Source: Nicotiana tabacum (Eukaryota; Streptophyta; Magnoliopsida; Solanales; Solanaceae). Taken from it: 64,000 nt of DNA. The translations under genes were made by a program, and so were the position numbers. Positions 30,727 to 45,967 of the stretch are shown here, one piece after another (the stretch's first letter is position 1; every line of letters starts with the position of its first letter). The notes beneath the pieces are model-generated. The model did not search any database. It saw only the letters and a list, made by a program, of their open reading frames with translations, and was not told the origin of the DNA. The stretch spans positions 6,574,501 through 6,638,500 of the forward strand of contig NC_134084.1 in assembly GCF_000715075.1 (NCBI RefSeq), given 5' to 3'.

Positions 30727-31647
30727 TGATGTTCTAATAGTCAATACCACACAAGAGGGGGGGGGTGATTTGTGTGGTACCCAATTTTCGCTCTAGAAGA
30801 ACCTGGTTCTTCTAGGTGTTCTAACTACTACTGTTGGCGGAATAATAAGTACATAAAATAAAGATCACAGAGATTTTTACGTGGAAAATACCTGGCTCAA
30901 AAGGTGAAAAAATCACGACCTACTACTCAGTAGGATTTTCCCAAACTTCCACTAAAATCACTGAGCCAAAACAACATTTACAAAACTCTTTGTAAACCTA
31001 AGGATTAACTCTAATCCCGTTGTGGCACACAAGCTCAACTGTTGCGACAACTTCAAGTTAACTCTAACTTGAATACTCTGAGTACCTATTACAATTGCCT
31101 CTAGATAAAGCTGAAAGGTATAATATAAAACACCTACTACAATTGATCTAGAAATAAAGAAAGACACATAAAACTCTTTATGGAACTGGTTCTTCAATCT
31201 GGTTCATGTAGCTTCAGGTTTGCACACTTGAATTGCACACGAACTGTTTGCACAAAGCCTTGCTATTTTGCTCTCAATTCATGTTTAACTTCTGCATTTT
31301 TGTGCAACGCTTGTAATGTGAGAACATTCTGCAATTTATAGAGTTAGTAGATGAAGAAATAACTAGAGTTCTGATGCAACTCTTCTTTGGTGGAAAAGTT
31401 CTAGTTGATTTCAACTTCTAACTCCTTCCCTATCTTGATAGTGTTTTCTTTGATTAAGGAGTCTTTATCCTTATCAATTATGCGACCTTTTCGATTAGGA
31501 GATATTAAATACACCAAGTTAAGCTTATCTCTTTCACGTGCAACCCACATGCTCGAATCTGCCAGTTTTTGTGCACCTGAGGGATGGACCTGGTTCATCC
31601 TGAGTTCCTTTGTCAGTTTTCAAAACTAACCTTTACTTGGGCCAACA
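30727..31647 (-). repeat. 3' LTR of the nested Copia element
   Basis: The minus strand starts TGTTGGCCCAAG right after the PPT at about 31648-31661 and ends GAACATCA. It is about 921 bp, with the GAAGAACCAGGTTCTTCTAG palindromic word near the end. Only one LTR copy is present. Confidence 0.75.
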
Positions 31648-32122
31648 AATTCCCCCTTTTGATGATGACAAACTCTATGCTTTTCATAAGCTTAGGCCCT
31701 ATTTCAACTCAGCTCAGCATCCACATAACGTGAGAAATATTTTTCCTTTTTATCACTTATCTTCAAGGACTAGGTACATTAGGTTATAAACATCACTTGT
31801 TTAAAGTACAACCTTTTCCCCCCTTTTGGCATCATTGAAAAGTTGCATAAAAAATGTGAGATAACCAGATTTTAAAGCTTACTCATAGCCACTGAGGCTA
31901 CTTCAAATGCAATCATGGATTAATCATTATAGATCAAGCTAATAATTTTAACCATCAAAGAAATATAAACAAACAGTTAGAGCAAAAGACAGTGAATTTC
32001 ATTGATGATTGATAATATTATACCACAAATCATAAGAAGAAATAAAAATACTGAAAACATGAGCAAAAGAAACAAAAAATCCCAAACCGGGTCACTGGTT
32101 AATCTACACTAGGATAGGAGGC

Positions 32123-32971
32123 TTAAGGCTGGGAAGAACTAGGTGCTTGGTTTTTGACTTGGAGGAGTTTCAGCCTACCTTGAAGAATGCCATCATTCTT
32201 CTCTTTTTCTCTTGCCAGTTCAGTTCTGAAAGCATCTCTCTTAATTTTCACCTCAACTAACCTCTTCTTCGGCTTTTCAATCTCAACATCCTTAGCCCCA
32301 CTTTTGTGTACCAAGGCTCTGAACTTGCTATTCACTGGTACCTTTTTGGATGAACTAGATTCTTTAGGAGTGACATTAACTTCATGATCGTAAGAAAGTA
32401 GAGTATTAACCCAAAAATGATCCATGTTTATACTAAACTCCCATTTTTTAATAGGTACATTGAAATGTGCAAGCACAGTTGTGAGAATGAAGCCATAGGG
32501 AATGGCATGAGTTTTGGTGCCATTGATAACTCTATCAAGAAGCTGGATTATAGCTTTCAGTCACTTTCTTCAGCATGTCTGTGAGGATTTCCTCTATAGA
32601 TGAACCAGGTTCATCTCCCCAAACAACCATTGCACCTGCGTTTTTGGTTAAACTCATAGGAGTGGGTGAAGAATCAACCACTCTTATCCCCTTTCCCCTC
32701 ACAGTACTCCTAGCACCCCTGCTCTCCTTTTTTTTCTTTTTCATTTTTTTCCACCAATTTCTCCAGATTCTGTAGTCTCAACACCTGCTATAGATCCTAC
32801 AAGTCTATTTTCCAAATTTGCAGCAACTTTAGAAATTGTCTCAAGAGAAACTATAGAATCAGAAGATACTTGTTCAGTTTCGGAAGAGCCACTTTCTTCC
32901 CCTTGAGTAGCAGACTTAAAAGAATCTAGGTAGTTTAATACGGTTAGGAGTCTTGAACGTAACTGGTTCAC
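32123..32971 (-). pseudogene. Extra 3' ORF of Copia element, frame-broken
   Basis: Three minus-strand frames between RNase H and the PPT follow each other: 32971-32741 (acidic, Ser/Thr-rich), 32744-32535 (Lys/Arg-rich start, then VWGDEPGSSIEEILTDML) and 32521-32123 (THAIPYGFILTTVLAHFNVP, then a Lys/Glu-rich coiled-coil tail). The last part resembles the 'putative plant transposon protein' domain found in extra ORFs of plant retroelements. Its role is unknown. Frames are interrupted by stops or shifts. Confidence 0.6.
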
Positions 32972-33314
32972 TTGTAACGGATAAGTTCAAAAGCACTTTG
33001 GTATTTGGTAGGACTCTGCTCATGATCCAAATATAGTTATTTCAAATTATGCAGAGTGTAGAAGACATACCGTGTTATCTTGATAAACCAGGTTCTTCAC
33101 TGATAATTCTCTTGTGTAAGTCTAAAATCGCGAAAATAGAGAAAATATCATTAGAGATTAATGAGTCATTTTAACACATGGCACAAGAGTATACTATGCA
33201 AAGTATGAGACTGAGCAAGATTTAATCTAACTATACACAATTTACAGACTTTCTAACCAAATATTTTTTTTCAATTTTTCATTTTTTTTTTCATTTAACC
33301 TTGAACTAGTCCTT

Positions 33315-34106
33315 TTAAGTGATCTTAATCATCCCTAATTCCAGTCTGTTCCTCTCAAAGTGATCTCTACATAAGGCTTTTGAGAAGATGTCAGCAATTT
33401 GCTTGTTAGTAGCACAAAAATCCACGGTTATCAAGCCTTTCTCATAGTTGTCCCTAAACAAATGGTGCCTAACATCTATGTGCATAGTTCTCTTATGATG
33501 AACCAGTTTCTTTGTCATACTAATAGCACTAGTGTTATCACAAAAAATAGGGATGCAACCAACATCAATTCCAAATTCCATCAACTGCTTTTTGATGCAA
33601 AGTAATTGAGCACAATAGGAAGCAGCAGCAACATACTCAGCTTCAGCAGTGGATAAGGCCATTGAATTTTTCCTTTTAGTAGCCCATGACACAAGACATG
33701 AACCAAGGAAGTGTGCCATACCTGAGGTGCTCTTCCTATCCACAAGTAAACCTGCATAGTCAGCGTCATCATATCCCACTAGGTTAAAGTTACTACCTTT
33801 TGGATACCAAAGGCAAAGGTCAGTACTGCCTTTCAAATATCTCAATATTCTCTTGATAGTAGCCAAGTGGGATTTCTTTGGATTTGCCTGAAATCGAGCA
33901 CAAAGTCCTATTCTGAAAACAATATCAGGTCTGCTAGCAGTAAGATACAAAAGAGAACCAATCATTTCCCTATACAACTTCTGATCAATAGATGAACCGG
34001 GTTCTTCTATATCCAATAGGAGTGTCAATTTCATTGGATGTTCTTTCCTGGTTTTGTTATTAAGGAATAGGTTCATGGACAGGTTCCCTCGAGGTTTGAG
34101 GATCAA
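33315..34106 (-). pseudogene. Copia RNase H region
   Basis: The 263-codon frame holds LYREMIGSLLYLTASRPDIV, RILRYLKGSTDLCLWYPKGS, GYDDADYAGLLVDRKSTSG, STAEAEYVAAASYCAQLL, IFCDNTSAISMTKKLVHHKR and TNKQIADIFSKALCRDHF in the usual order, so the acidic catalytic positions (DADYAG, EAEY, CDNTSA) are present. The leading part (MNLFLNNKTRKEHP) joins sequence that should follow reverse transcriptase. The RT palm is missing between this frame and integrase. Confidence 0.92.
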
Positions 34107-34273
34107 TTCCTCTCTAATCAGTTCCCCCTGTCATGTTGCCCTGGGTGGAAGAACCTGCTCCATCACCAGTTCCTTCCTGTGATGCATCGTCAGGCTGGAC
34201 TGTGGTTTCACCATTTGAATTTCTTATCAGCCCAATCTCTTCATTATCTTGTTCCTGCCTCTCAGAAAGAATG

Positions 34274-35360
34274 TTAGTTTTTAAAAAATAACATATACAT
34301 TTTTTCTACACACATAGGTCTTTTATTGTATATCTTATAAACTTTATTATATGAAGAATATCCCAAGAATACTCCCTTATCACTTCTAGGATCATACTTA
34401 CCTAGGGAGTCTTTGCCATTATTGTGCACAAAGCACTTGCATCTAAATGCCCTAAGATGAGATATATTTAGCTTTCTCCCTTTAAGTGACTCATAGGGAA
34501 TCTTCTTAACAAGAGGTCTAGTCATGCAACTATTTATGATGTAAAATGCAAAAATTTAGCAAACTTAGCATTTTCAAATTCAGTTCCATGATCAGACCTA
34601 ATTGATGCAAGTTGATTACCTAGTTGTTTCTGAGTTTTTCTAACAAAAGAAGTAAACATGTCAAATACTTCATCTTTAGAAGTTAAAAATAATGTCCAAG
34701 TAAACCTAGAGTAATCATCAACAACCACCATCACATATCTTTTACCACCTCTACTGTGTTCTCATGGGACCACAGAGATCCATATGGACTAGTTCCATCG
34801 TTCTGGTGGTGCTTACCACTTTCTTGCATTTAAAAGAGGATCTTACCTGCTTCCCCCTTGCACAAGCCTCACAAACTTTGTCTTCCTTGAACTTGATGTT
34901 AGACAGCCCTATCACCAGATCCTTGGAGACTAATTTGTTGAGTTGACTCAGACTTGCATGTCCAAGTCTCTTGTGCCAAAGGAGGGGATCATTGTCCAAC
35001 ACACTTAAGCAAGTGAGTTCATTTTCTGAAAATGTGGACAAATCTACAATATATGTATGGTTTACTCTTTTTCCTTGCAAAACAATCTTGTTAGTGGTAA
35101 GATTAATCACAAAACATTTGGTAGAGGTGAATGCTACCAAGTTACCTCTATCACACAATTGTGATTGTCTTATTAGGCCGTATTTTAGGCCATCTATCAA
35201 GTAGACATTCTCAACAATGATCTAACCTTTCTTCCTATTTCCAAAGGAGACATTACCTCCTTTGAGGTCCTCAAGTGAAAAGAACTGGTTCTTGCTTCCT
35301 ATCATATGCTTAGCAGCCACTATCTATGTACCATATTTGGCTGCTCCCCTTCATTTGGAC
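34274..35360 (-). pseudogene. Copia protease-integrase region with internal deletion
   Basis: WYIDSGC at about 35330 marks the aspartic protease and is followed by a stop. The integrase zinc finger (LLWHKRLGHASLSQLNKLV ... CEACARGK) and HMDLCGPM lie in 35200-34751. The core VDDYSRFTWTLFLTSKDEVF and SIRSDHGTEFENAKF lies in 34734-34534. The glutamate-bearing segment of the DD35E triad is deleted. The next frame, 34525-34274, begins MTRPLVKKIPYESL and holds the C-terminal LGKYDPRSDKGVFLGYS. The integrase cannot be active. Confidence 0.9.
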
Positions 35361-35373
35361 CCATAAAAGGAAA

Positions 35374-37111
35374 TCAAAGGTTAGTCTTAGGAAACCAAAC
35401 TAGTTTGGGTCCCTTTCTAGAGGTAAAAGGGTAAATCAGATTCTTTTTAGCCCAACCTGGCAGCCTATTTTTCCCTTGAACAAATTCTTTATTCTTTTGA
35501 CTAGCATTTTCTTTTGCAATACATTCACTTTTATAGTGACCAGTTTTACCACAGTGTGTGCAAATTTTGTTCTCGGGAAGTGTGAGGTACTTACTTTTGG
35601 GATCCCACTTAGGTGTAGGGGTCCCGTAGCCAAGTCCTCTCTTGTTTCTACTATGATGTTCGTGTAGCCATGAAAGTGCATCAGAGGACCTATTCCATTT
35701 ACAGGTTCTGTCTAGCTCATGCTTGACCTTGCTCAGATCCTCTTTTAGGACTCTTACCTGCTCATCTCTTTTGTACAACTCTTCTTTCATTTTTCCTACA
35801 TTTTCTTCTAAAGTGAGTTGTGTGTGATCATCTTTCTTTTTACTAGTTCCTAATTTCAATTTTAGATTTTCAGATCTAAGCTCTAGGACAGTGGTGTCAA
35901 GTTCATGAACCTGGTTCTTTAACTCAGCATTTTTACTTTCACTTTCACTAGCCCTAAGTTCCAGATTTTTGCACTTAGCTTTCAAAATCACACACTCCTT
36001 AGACAACTTTTCCTTTTCATTATTTAGATCCTCAGAATGAAATCCAGGAGTAACTTAGATAGCCTTTCTTTAGACAAAAAATTAATCTTGTCTTTGAGTG
36101 AATTATACTTACCTCAGATTCCTCATCGGATTCTCCAGTTGCCATAAGTGCTTGTTCATCTCCATCTTCACCCTCTAAGTCCTCATCTGAGCTTTCTCCC
36201 CAGGCAGCAATCATAGCCTTTGTTGATCCTTTGTTCTTCTTAGGTTGAACCTGTTCCTTCTTTCTGTTCCTTCGTTCAGCTCTTTCCTTCTTCCATTCAA
36301 TTTCCCATTGAGGGCAGTTTTTGATGTGGTGATCAGTTTTCCCACACTTGTAACACCCCTTATTGGTTTGTTTTTCAGGAACCCTTGGTTTGTTGTAGCT
36401 TCCACTTCTTGAAGGACCCTTTCCTGTCATTAGGTACTACTTGAAGTCCTTTGTGATCATGGTCATTTCATCCTCCTCTAGATCAGCACCTTCGGTGATT
36501 CTGAATGCCAGACTCCTTTCCTTCTTGGGTGCATCCATCTTCATGGTTTGCCTTCTAAGTTCATAGGTAGTGAGATTTCCAATTAGCTCATCCAACTTAA
36601 GAGTGGCAATGTTCTTTGATTCCTGAATAGTAGTGATTTTGCTTTCCCAAGTAACAGGCAAAACCCTTGTTAGAATTTTCTCAACCTTGTCTTCTTCAAG
36701 AATAACCCTTCCAAGAGACTTAAGTTCATTTGTTAGTGTGGTGAACCTTGTATACATCTCATGGATGGTTTCCCCTTCCTTCATGGTGAAATTCTCATAT
36801 TGAGAATACATCATTGTTCCTCTGGACCTCTTCACTTGAGGTGTTCCTTCATGATCCACTTGCAAAGTGTCCCAGATTTCCTTAACAGTGGTACAACTTT
36901 GAATTCTACTTTACTCGTCTGGACCAAGTCCACACACAAGCCATTTCTTTGCCTTAGCATTATTTTCCCATTTCCTCAAGTCTTCAACAGTGCAGTCAGC
37001 TCTTGTCTTTGGCACGTCCACTCCTTCAACATTCTTCTTTGTAGTCACCAGGGGACCATCAGTTACTATGTCCCAGAGTTCATAGTCTTCTCGTATGATA
37101 TGATCTCTCAT
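35374..37111 (-). pseudogene. Copia gag, truncated and frame-broken, two zinc knuckles
   Basis: Frames 37111-36911 (MRDHIIREDYELWDIVTDG), 36865-36437 (gag core, TMKEGETIHEMYTRFTTL), 36430-36032 (CX2CX4HX4C: CYKCGKTDHHIKNC, then an acidic tail) and 36006-35374 (coiled-coil-like ELRASESESKNAELKNQVHE, then a second knuckle CTHCGKTGHYKSEC). The first residues of gag are lost at the junction with the host LTR. Stops or shifts separate the frames. Confidence 0.88.
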
Positions 37112-37117
37112 CCTGTT

Positions 37118-37612
37118 CTATCTTTAGCCAAATGACTCCAAAATGACCCACGGACCTCCAAATTCACTTCCGATCGCGCTCCCAACTCCAGAATCACCAT
37201 ACGGAGCTGTTCCCAGACTCGAAATCCCAAACAGACATCGATAACACTAAAATGCGCTTCAACCCAAACTTATGAAATTTCTTACAAAATGCTAACTTCC
37301 ACAATAGGCGCCAAAATGCTCCCGGGTCATCAAAAACCCGATCCGGGCATACACCCAAATCCGAAATCAGCATACAAACATACTGGAACCTTGAGATCTC
37401 GATTTCGAGGTTGTTTACTCTGAAATCCAATCTTAGTCAATTCTTTCAACTTAAAGCTTTTGAAATGAAAATTCTCTTTCCAAATCAACTTTGAACTTCC
37501 CGGAATTCAATTCCGACCATGCGTACAAGTCATAATACATGAAATGATGCTGCTCATGGCCTCAAACTACTAAACGACGTGCTAGAGCTCAAAACGACTG
37601 GTCGGGTCGTTA
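37118..37612 (-). repeat. 5' LTR, distal part, of the non-coding LTR element
   Basis: It resumes at TTCTATCTTTAGCCAAATGA, equivalent to about 24134 of the other LTR, and runs to GGTCGTTA. It flanks the broken gag of the nested Copia element directly. Confidence 0.85.
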
Positions 37613-37643
37613 GAATTATGGTTTGATCCCTTATGGTAACTTT

Positions 37644-40765
<3,122 letters not shown>

Positions 40766-40919
40766 TTCTCCACCTTTAAAATAACCGTTCGTCCTCGAAC
40801 AAACATAGAAAAGTACTTGGGCTGGAGAAAAGGTGTGGATATCTACACTGCATGTCCGACTCAGACTTCTAAGTAGTTGCCTCGACGGGCTAACCTCTCC
40901 ACTGCACTCGAACTGAAGG

Positions 40920-43900
40920 TTAACTCTTTGATCTCAACTGGCAAACCTGCCGGGCTAGAATAGCCACCCACTCCTCCTCATAAGTCAAATCTTTGTCCAA
41001 CTGGACAGAGCTGAAATCTAGCACATGAGACAGATCACCATGGGACTTTCGGAGCATGGATACATGGAATACTGGATGAACTGCTGACAAATTAGGTGGC
41101 AATGCGAGCTTGTAAGTCACCTCACCCACCCTCTGAAGAATCTCAAAAGGTCCGATGTACCTAGGGCTCAACTTGCCCTTTTTCCAAACCTCATTACACC
41201 CTTCATGGGTGATACCGGAGCAACACTCTTTCTCCGACCATGAATGCAACATCACGAACCTTACGGCCAGCATAACTCTTTTGCTTGGATTGAGTTATGG
41301 GAAGTCTATCCTGAATAATCTTAACCTTATCTAAGGCAACCTATACCAAATCTGTACCCAATAACTGAGCCTCCCCCGGCTCGAACCATCCAACCAGTGA
41401 TCGACACTGCCTACCGTATAATGCTTCATAGAGAGCCATCTCAATGCTCAACTGGTAGCTGTTGTTGTAGGAAAACTATGCAAGTGGAAAGAGCTGATCC
41501 CAAGACCCTCCGAAGTCTATAACACAAGTGCGGAGCATATCCTCCAATATCTGAATAGTGCACTCGGACTGTCCGTCCATATGAGGATGAAATGTTGTGC
41601 TCAACTCAACCCACGTGCCAACTCACACTGTAAACCCTCCAAAAATGCGAGGTGAATTGTGTACCTCGATCAGAAATGATAGACATGGGCACATCGTAAA
41701 GACGAACGATTTTACGAATATAAATCTCTGCTAACTACTTTGAAGAATAGGTAACTACCACATGAATGAAATACATTGACTTGGTCAGCCTATCCTCAAT
41801 AACCAACACAACATCCAATTTCCTCTGAGTCTATGGGAGTCCAACAAAGAAATCCATAGTGATATGCTCCCACTTCCACTCAGGAATATCTGTCTTCTGA
41901 AGCTAACTACCAGGTTTCTGATGCTCGTACTTTACTTGCTGACAATTTAGACAACGAGTTACATATGCAACTATATCCTTATTCATCCTCCTCTACCAAT
42001 AATGCTGCCGCAAGTATTGATACATCTTGGCAGCGCCCGGATGAACAGAATACCGGGAACTGTGGGTCTCCTCTAGAATTAATTCATGAAGTTCATCCAT
42101 ATTAGGCACACAAACACGACCTATCCTCAAAACTCCATCATCTCTAACCGTAACCTGCTTGGCATCTCAGTGTCGCACTGTGTCCTTAAGGACAAGCAAA
42201 TAATGGTCATCATATTGCCGCTCCCAAATACGATCAAACAATGAAGACCGAGCGATAGTACAAGCTAGAACACGACTGGGCTCAAAAACATCCCACCTTA
42301 TGAACTGATTGACCAAAGACTGAACATCTAATGCAAGCGGTCTCTCACCGAGTGGAATGAATGCAAGGCTGCCCATACTCACTGACTTTCTACTCAAAGC
42401 ATCGGCCACCACATTGGTCTTCCCGTGATGATACAAGATGGTGATATCATAGTCTTTCAATAGCTCCAACCACCTCCTCTGCCTCAAATTGAGCTCCTTT
42501 TGCTTGAGCAAATACTGCAAACTCCGATGATCCATGAATACCTCAAACGACACACCGTAAAGATAATTCCTCCAAATCTTCAGCGCATGAACAATGGCTG
42601 CTAACTCTAAATTATGAACAAGGTAATTCTTCTTGTGAACCTTCAGCTGCTGTGATGCATATGTAATTACCTTTCCATCCTGCATCAATACCGTACCAAG
42701 TCCAATACAAGATGCATCACAATATATCGTATAAGATCTTGAACCTGTGGGCAATACCAACATTGGGACGTAGTCAAAATAGTCTTGAGCTTCTGAAAGC
42801 TCACCTCACACTCGTCTGACCATCTAAATGGGGCACCCTTCTGGGTTAACCTGGTCAACGGGGCTGCTATAGATGAAAACCCCTTAACAAACCGATGGTA
42901 ATAACCTAGCAAACCCAAGAAACTCCGGATCTCCATAGTTGATATGGGTTTAGGCCAGTTCTAAACTGCCTCAATCTTCTTAGGATCCACCAGAATACCC
43001 TCTAGTGATACGACGTGCCCCAAGAAAGCGACTGAACTCAACCAAAACTCGCATTTTGAAAACTTAGCATATAACTAACTGTCTCTCAGAGTCTTAAGCA
43101 CAATCCAAAGATGTTGCTCGTGCTCCTCTCGACTACGGGAGTAGATCAAAATACCATCAATAAACACAATCACAAAAGAATCCAGATAAGGCTTGAACAC
43201 CCGGTTCATTAAATCCATAAATGTTTCTGTGGCATTTGTTAGCCCAAATGACATCACTAGAAACTCATAATGCCCATACCAATCAATCTTTGAAAACACC
43301 TTGGCATCATGAAGCTGATAAAATAAGTCATCAATTATCGGCAATGGATAATTGTTCTTGATGGTGACTTTGTTCAATTGCCGATAATATATGCACATCC
43401 TCATCGATCCATCTTTGTTCTTCACAAACAACACAGGCGCACCCAGGGCAAGACACTAGGTCTATGAAGCATTTATCAAGAAAATCTTGCAATTGCTCCT
43501 TCAATTCTTTCAACTCTGGCGGGGCCATATAGTATGGTGGAATAGAAATGGGCTGAGTGCCAGGAGCCAAATCAATACAGAAGTCAATATCTCTATCGGG
43601 TGGCATCCCCACTAGATCTGCAGGAAACACCTCTGGAAACTCAAGAACCACTGGCACATAATCTAAAGAAGGAACCTCTGCACTAGAATCATGGACATAA
43701 GACAAATAAGCTAGACACCTCTTCTCGACCATATGTCGAGCCTTCTTATAAAAGATAACCCTGCTGGTAGAATGGCTAGGAGTCCCTCTCCACTTTAATC
43801 GAGGAAACCCCAATAAGGCTAAGGTCACCATTTTGGCGTGACAATCCAATATAGCATGATAAGGTGACAGTCAATCCATATCCAAAATGACATCAAAATC

Positions 43901-44062
43901 AACTATATCAAGAAGTAAAAGAACTATGTTGGTCTTAAGACTCTCTATGGTAACCACACATGAACGATATACCACAATAGCATCTCTTATAGGTGTGGAC
44001 ACATACACAAGATAACTCAAAGAATCACAAGGCATAGCCAAATATAAAGCAAAATAGGACAC
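40920..44062 (-). pseudogene. Gypsy (Tekay/Del) pol, multiply broken
   Basis: In order on the minus strand are the protease end DFDVILDMD then a stop where Trp is usual (43871), RT ([73 protein letters not shown]), the connection (FLGLLGYYHRFVKGFSSIAA), and RNase H ([20 protein letters not shown] ... [11 protein letters not shown]). A heavily broken integrase (42166-41280) and the tail [20 protein letters not shown] with [12 protein letters not shown] follow. The RT catalytic FIDD has become FIDG, so the polymerase is dead even apart from the stops. The HVSML tail points to Tekay/Del. Confidence 0.93.
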
Positions 44063-44375
44063 ACGTATGAATAAGTAGAACCTGGAGCAAATAGAACTGA
44101 GGCATCTCTACTGCAAACTGAAACCGTACCTGAGATAACCGCATCAAATGACTCAGCCTTAGGCTTGGCTGGAAAGGCATAGCTTCAGGGCTGGTTCCCA
44201 CCACTCTGAACTACATCTCTAGGACGGCCTCTTGTTGGATGGCCTCTACCTCTAGCGGCTTGGCCTCCACCTCTAACAGCCTAACCTCCACCTCTAGCGA
44301 CCTAACCTCTACCTTTGGCCGCCTGACCTCTACCTCTGGCTGACTGAGCGAGCGGTGATGTAACCGGTGTCGGAA

Positions 44376-45767
44376 TCATGGCAAGAGAACTCTGTTGTGG
44401 CGTACCGCCCAATAATTTTGGACAGATCCTCCTGATATGCCTAAAACCACCATACTCAAAACATCCATCCTGGTGATGTGGCTGCTAAAACTGAGATTGG
44501 CACGAACGTGTCGGATGATCATGGTAGTAACTCTAAATAGGAGGTTCACTAATAGGAGCTGGCGGTGCACTGTAGGCTGGCTACCTAGAATGAGGTACAT
44601 AAGGACCATGACTCCCTGAAGCATTGTGGGATGCCTGAAGTGCTGACTGATATGGCCCGGGAAGATGACTCCTACCAAAAGTACCCCTGCCTTAAAATGA
44701 GGCACCACTAAAACCACCGGAATGACGAGGCCTCTTATCTGACCCCTGCCCTCTCTCCTGTGAAAGAACATCCTCGATCCGCCTGGCGACATTGGCAGCC
44801 ATTTGAAAAGAAATCTCACTCCCAGTCTCCTTATCCATCTATAACTTGATAAGATGAGCGAGTCCCTCAATAAACTTCCTCACCCTTTTTCTCTCTCGGT
44901 AGGAAGTAGAAGAATATCATGACGGGCTAAGTCCACAAAACGCGTCTCATACTGGGTGACAGTCATACTGCCCTGCTGGACGCGCTCGAACTGCCTGCAG
45001 TGGCACTCTCTTTGAGTTATAGGAAGGAACTTATCAAGAAATAGCTGAGAGAACTGGTCCCCAGTAAGAGCAGGCAACCCATCTGGTCTGGTCAACACAT
45101 AATCCCTCCACCATTTCTTGGCAGAACCCGACAGCTGAAATGCAGCAAAATCGACCCTATTGGTCTCCACTATACCCATGTTCCATAGCACCTCATGACA
45201 ACTGTCAAGATAATCCTGGGGGTCCTCTGAAGATGCACCACTGAAGTGAACTGGAAAGAGATTAGTAAATCTGTCCAATCTCCATAAAACCTCAGAATAC
45301 ATGGCTGATCCATCACCGGCCTATGCCACAACACCCGACTGAACTGCCTCAACTGCCTGGGCTGTTGGAGTATGAAACTGGGGAGCCATCTGCTCTGGAG
45401 TGTGAGTAGCGGGAGTATGTGATCCTCCCCTATAATGAGATACAGTTGGTGCCACAGGAAATATACCGGTCTGAGCCACACTCTCCCTAAGGCCCACGAA
45501 ACATACCAAAGCATCCTGAAGCGCTAAGGTGGAAATGAACCCCTTCGGGACCTGAGCTGGTCCGATAGGCACAGTCTGGACTGGAACCTCCTCATCAAAC
45601 TCTACCCGAGGCTCCACCACTAGTGCCGCTGCTTGAGCTCTGGGCTAAGCTCTGCCCCTGTCCAGGCCTCTGGCACGACTTCGGCCTCGACCTCTGCTCC
45701 TGGTAGAAGCTGCTGCTGGGGGCTCCGGTTGCTGTCTAACTGAAGATGTGGTGCGTGTTCTTGCCAT
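44376..45767 (-). pseudogene. Gypsy gag, broken
   Basis: It begins MARTRTTSSVRQQPEPPA at 45767, with an early stop after RGLDRGRA. The core frame 45302-44880 carries FSGASSEDPQDYLDSCHEVL, GSAKKWWRDYVLTRPDG and QFERVQQGSMTVTQYETRF, typical of plant Gypsy gag. The region to 44376 is frame-shifted. A single zinc knuckle is expected but is hard to read. Confidence 0.85.
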
Positions 45768-45967
45768 CTACGAGAGAACAGAATAGAAGGGTTCAATCAG
45801 CAATGATAGGATAAAATCACACGACATAGAAGAATAGAATTGAAATTGTTTCTAACTTCATAGCCTCTAGAAGATAAGTACAGACGTCTCCGTACCAGTC
45901 CTCCAGACTCTACTAAGTTTGCTCGTGACTCGTGAGACCTATGTAACCTAGTGCTCTGATACCAACT

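Larger units (their letters stand above)
30727..37117 (-). mobile_element. Nested Copia element, 5'-truncated, lacking RT
   Basis: On the minus strand the order is gag, protease, integrase, (RT deleted), RNase H, extra 3' ORFs, PPT (CAAAAGGGGGAATT) and 3' LTR. No 5' LTR, PBS or gag N-terminus exists. Broken gag touches host LTR sequence at about 37117. With several internal deletions it is non-autonomous. Confidence 0.88.
21816..37612 (-). mobile_element. Large non-coding LTR retrotransposon with a nested Copia element
   Basis: On the minus strand the 5' LTR is at 37612-29039 (interrupted), the internal region at 29038-24631 and the 3' LTR at 24630-21816. The PBS, on the minus strand just after the 5' LTR, reads TGGTATTAGACCAC, close to initiator tRNA-Met priming. 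The PPT before the 3' LTR is AAGTGGGAGAGAA. The internal 4.4 kb shows no gag or pol homology in any frame, so it would need proteins from another element (LARD-like). The nested Copia lies at 30727-37117. No convincing target duplication was found. Confidence 0.78.
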
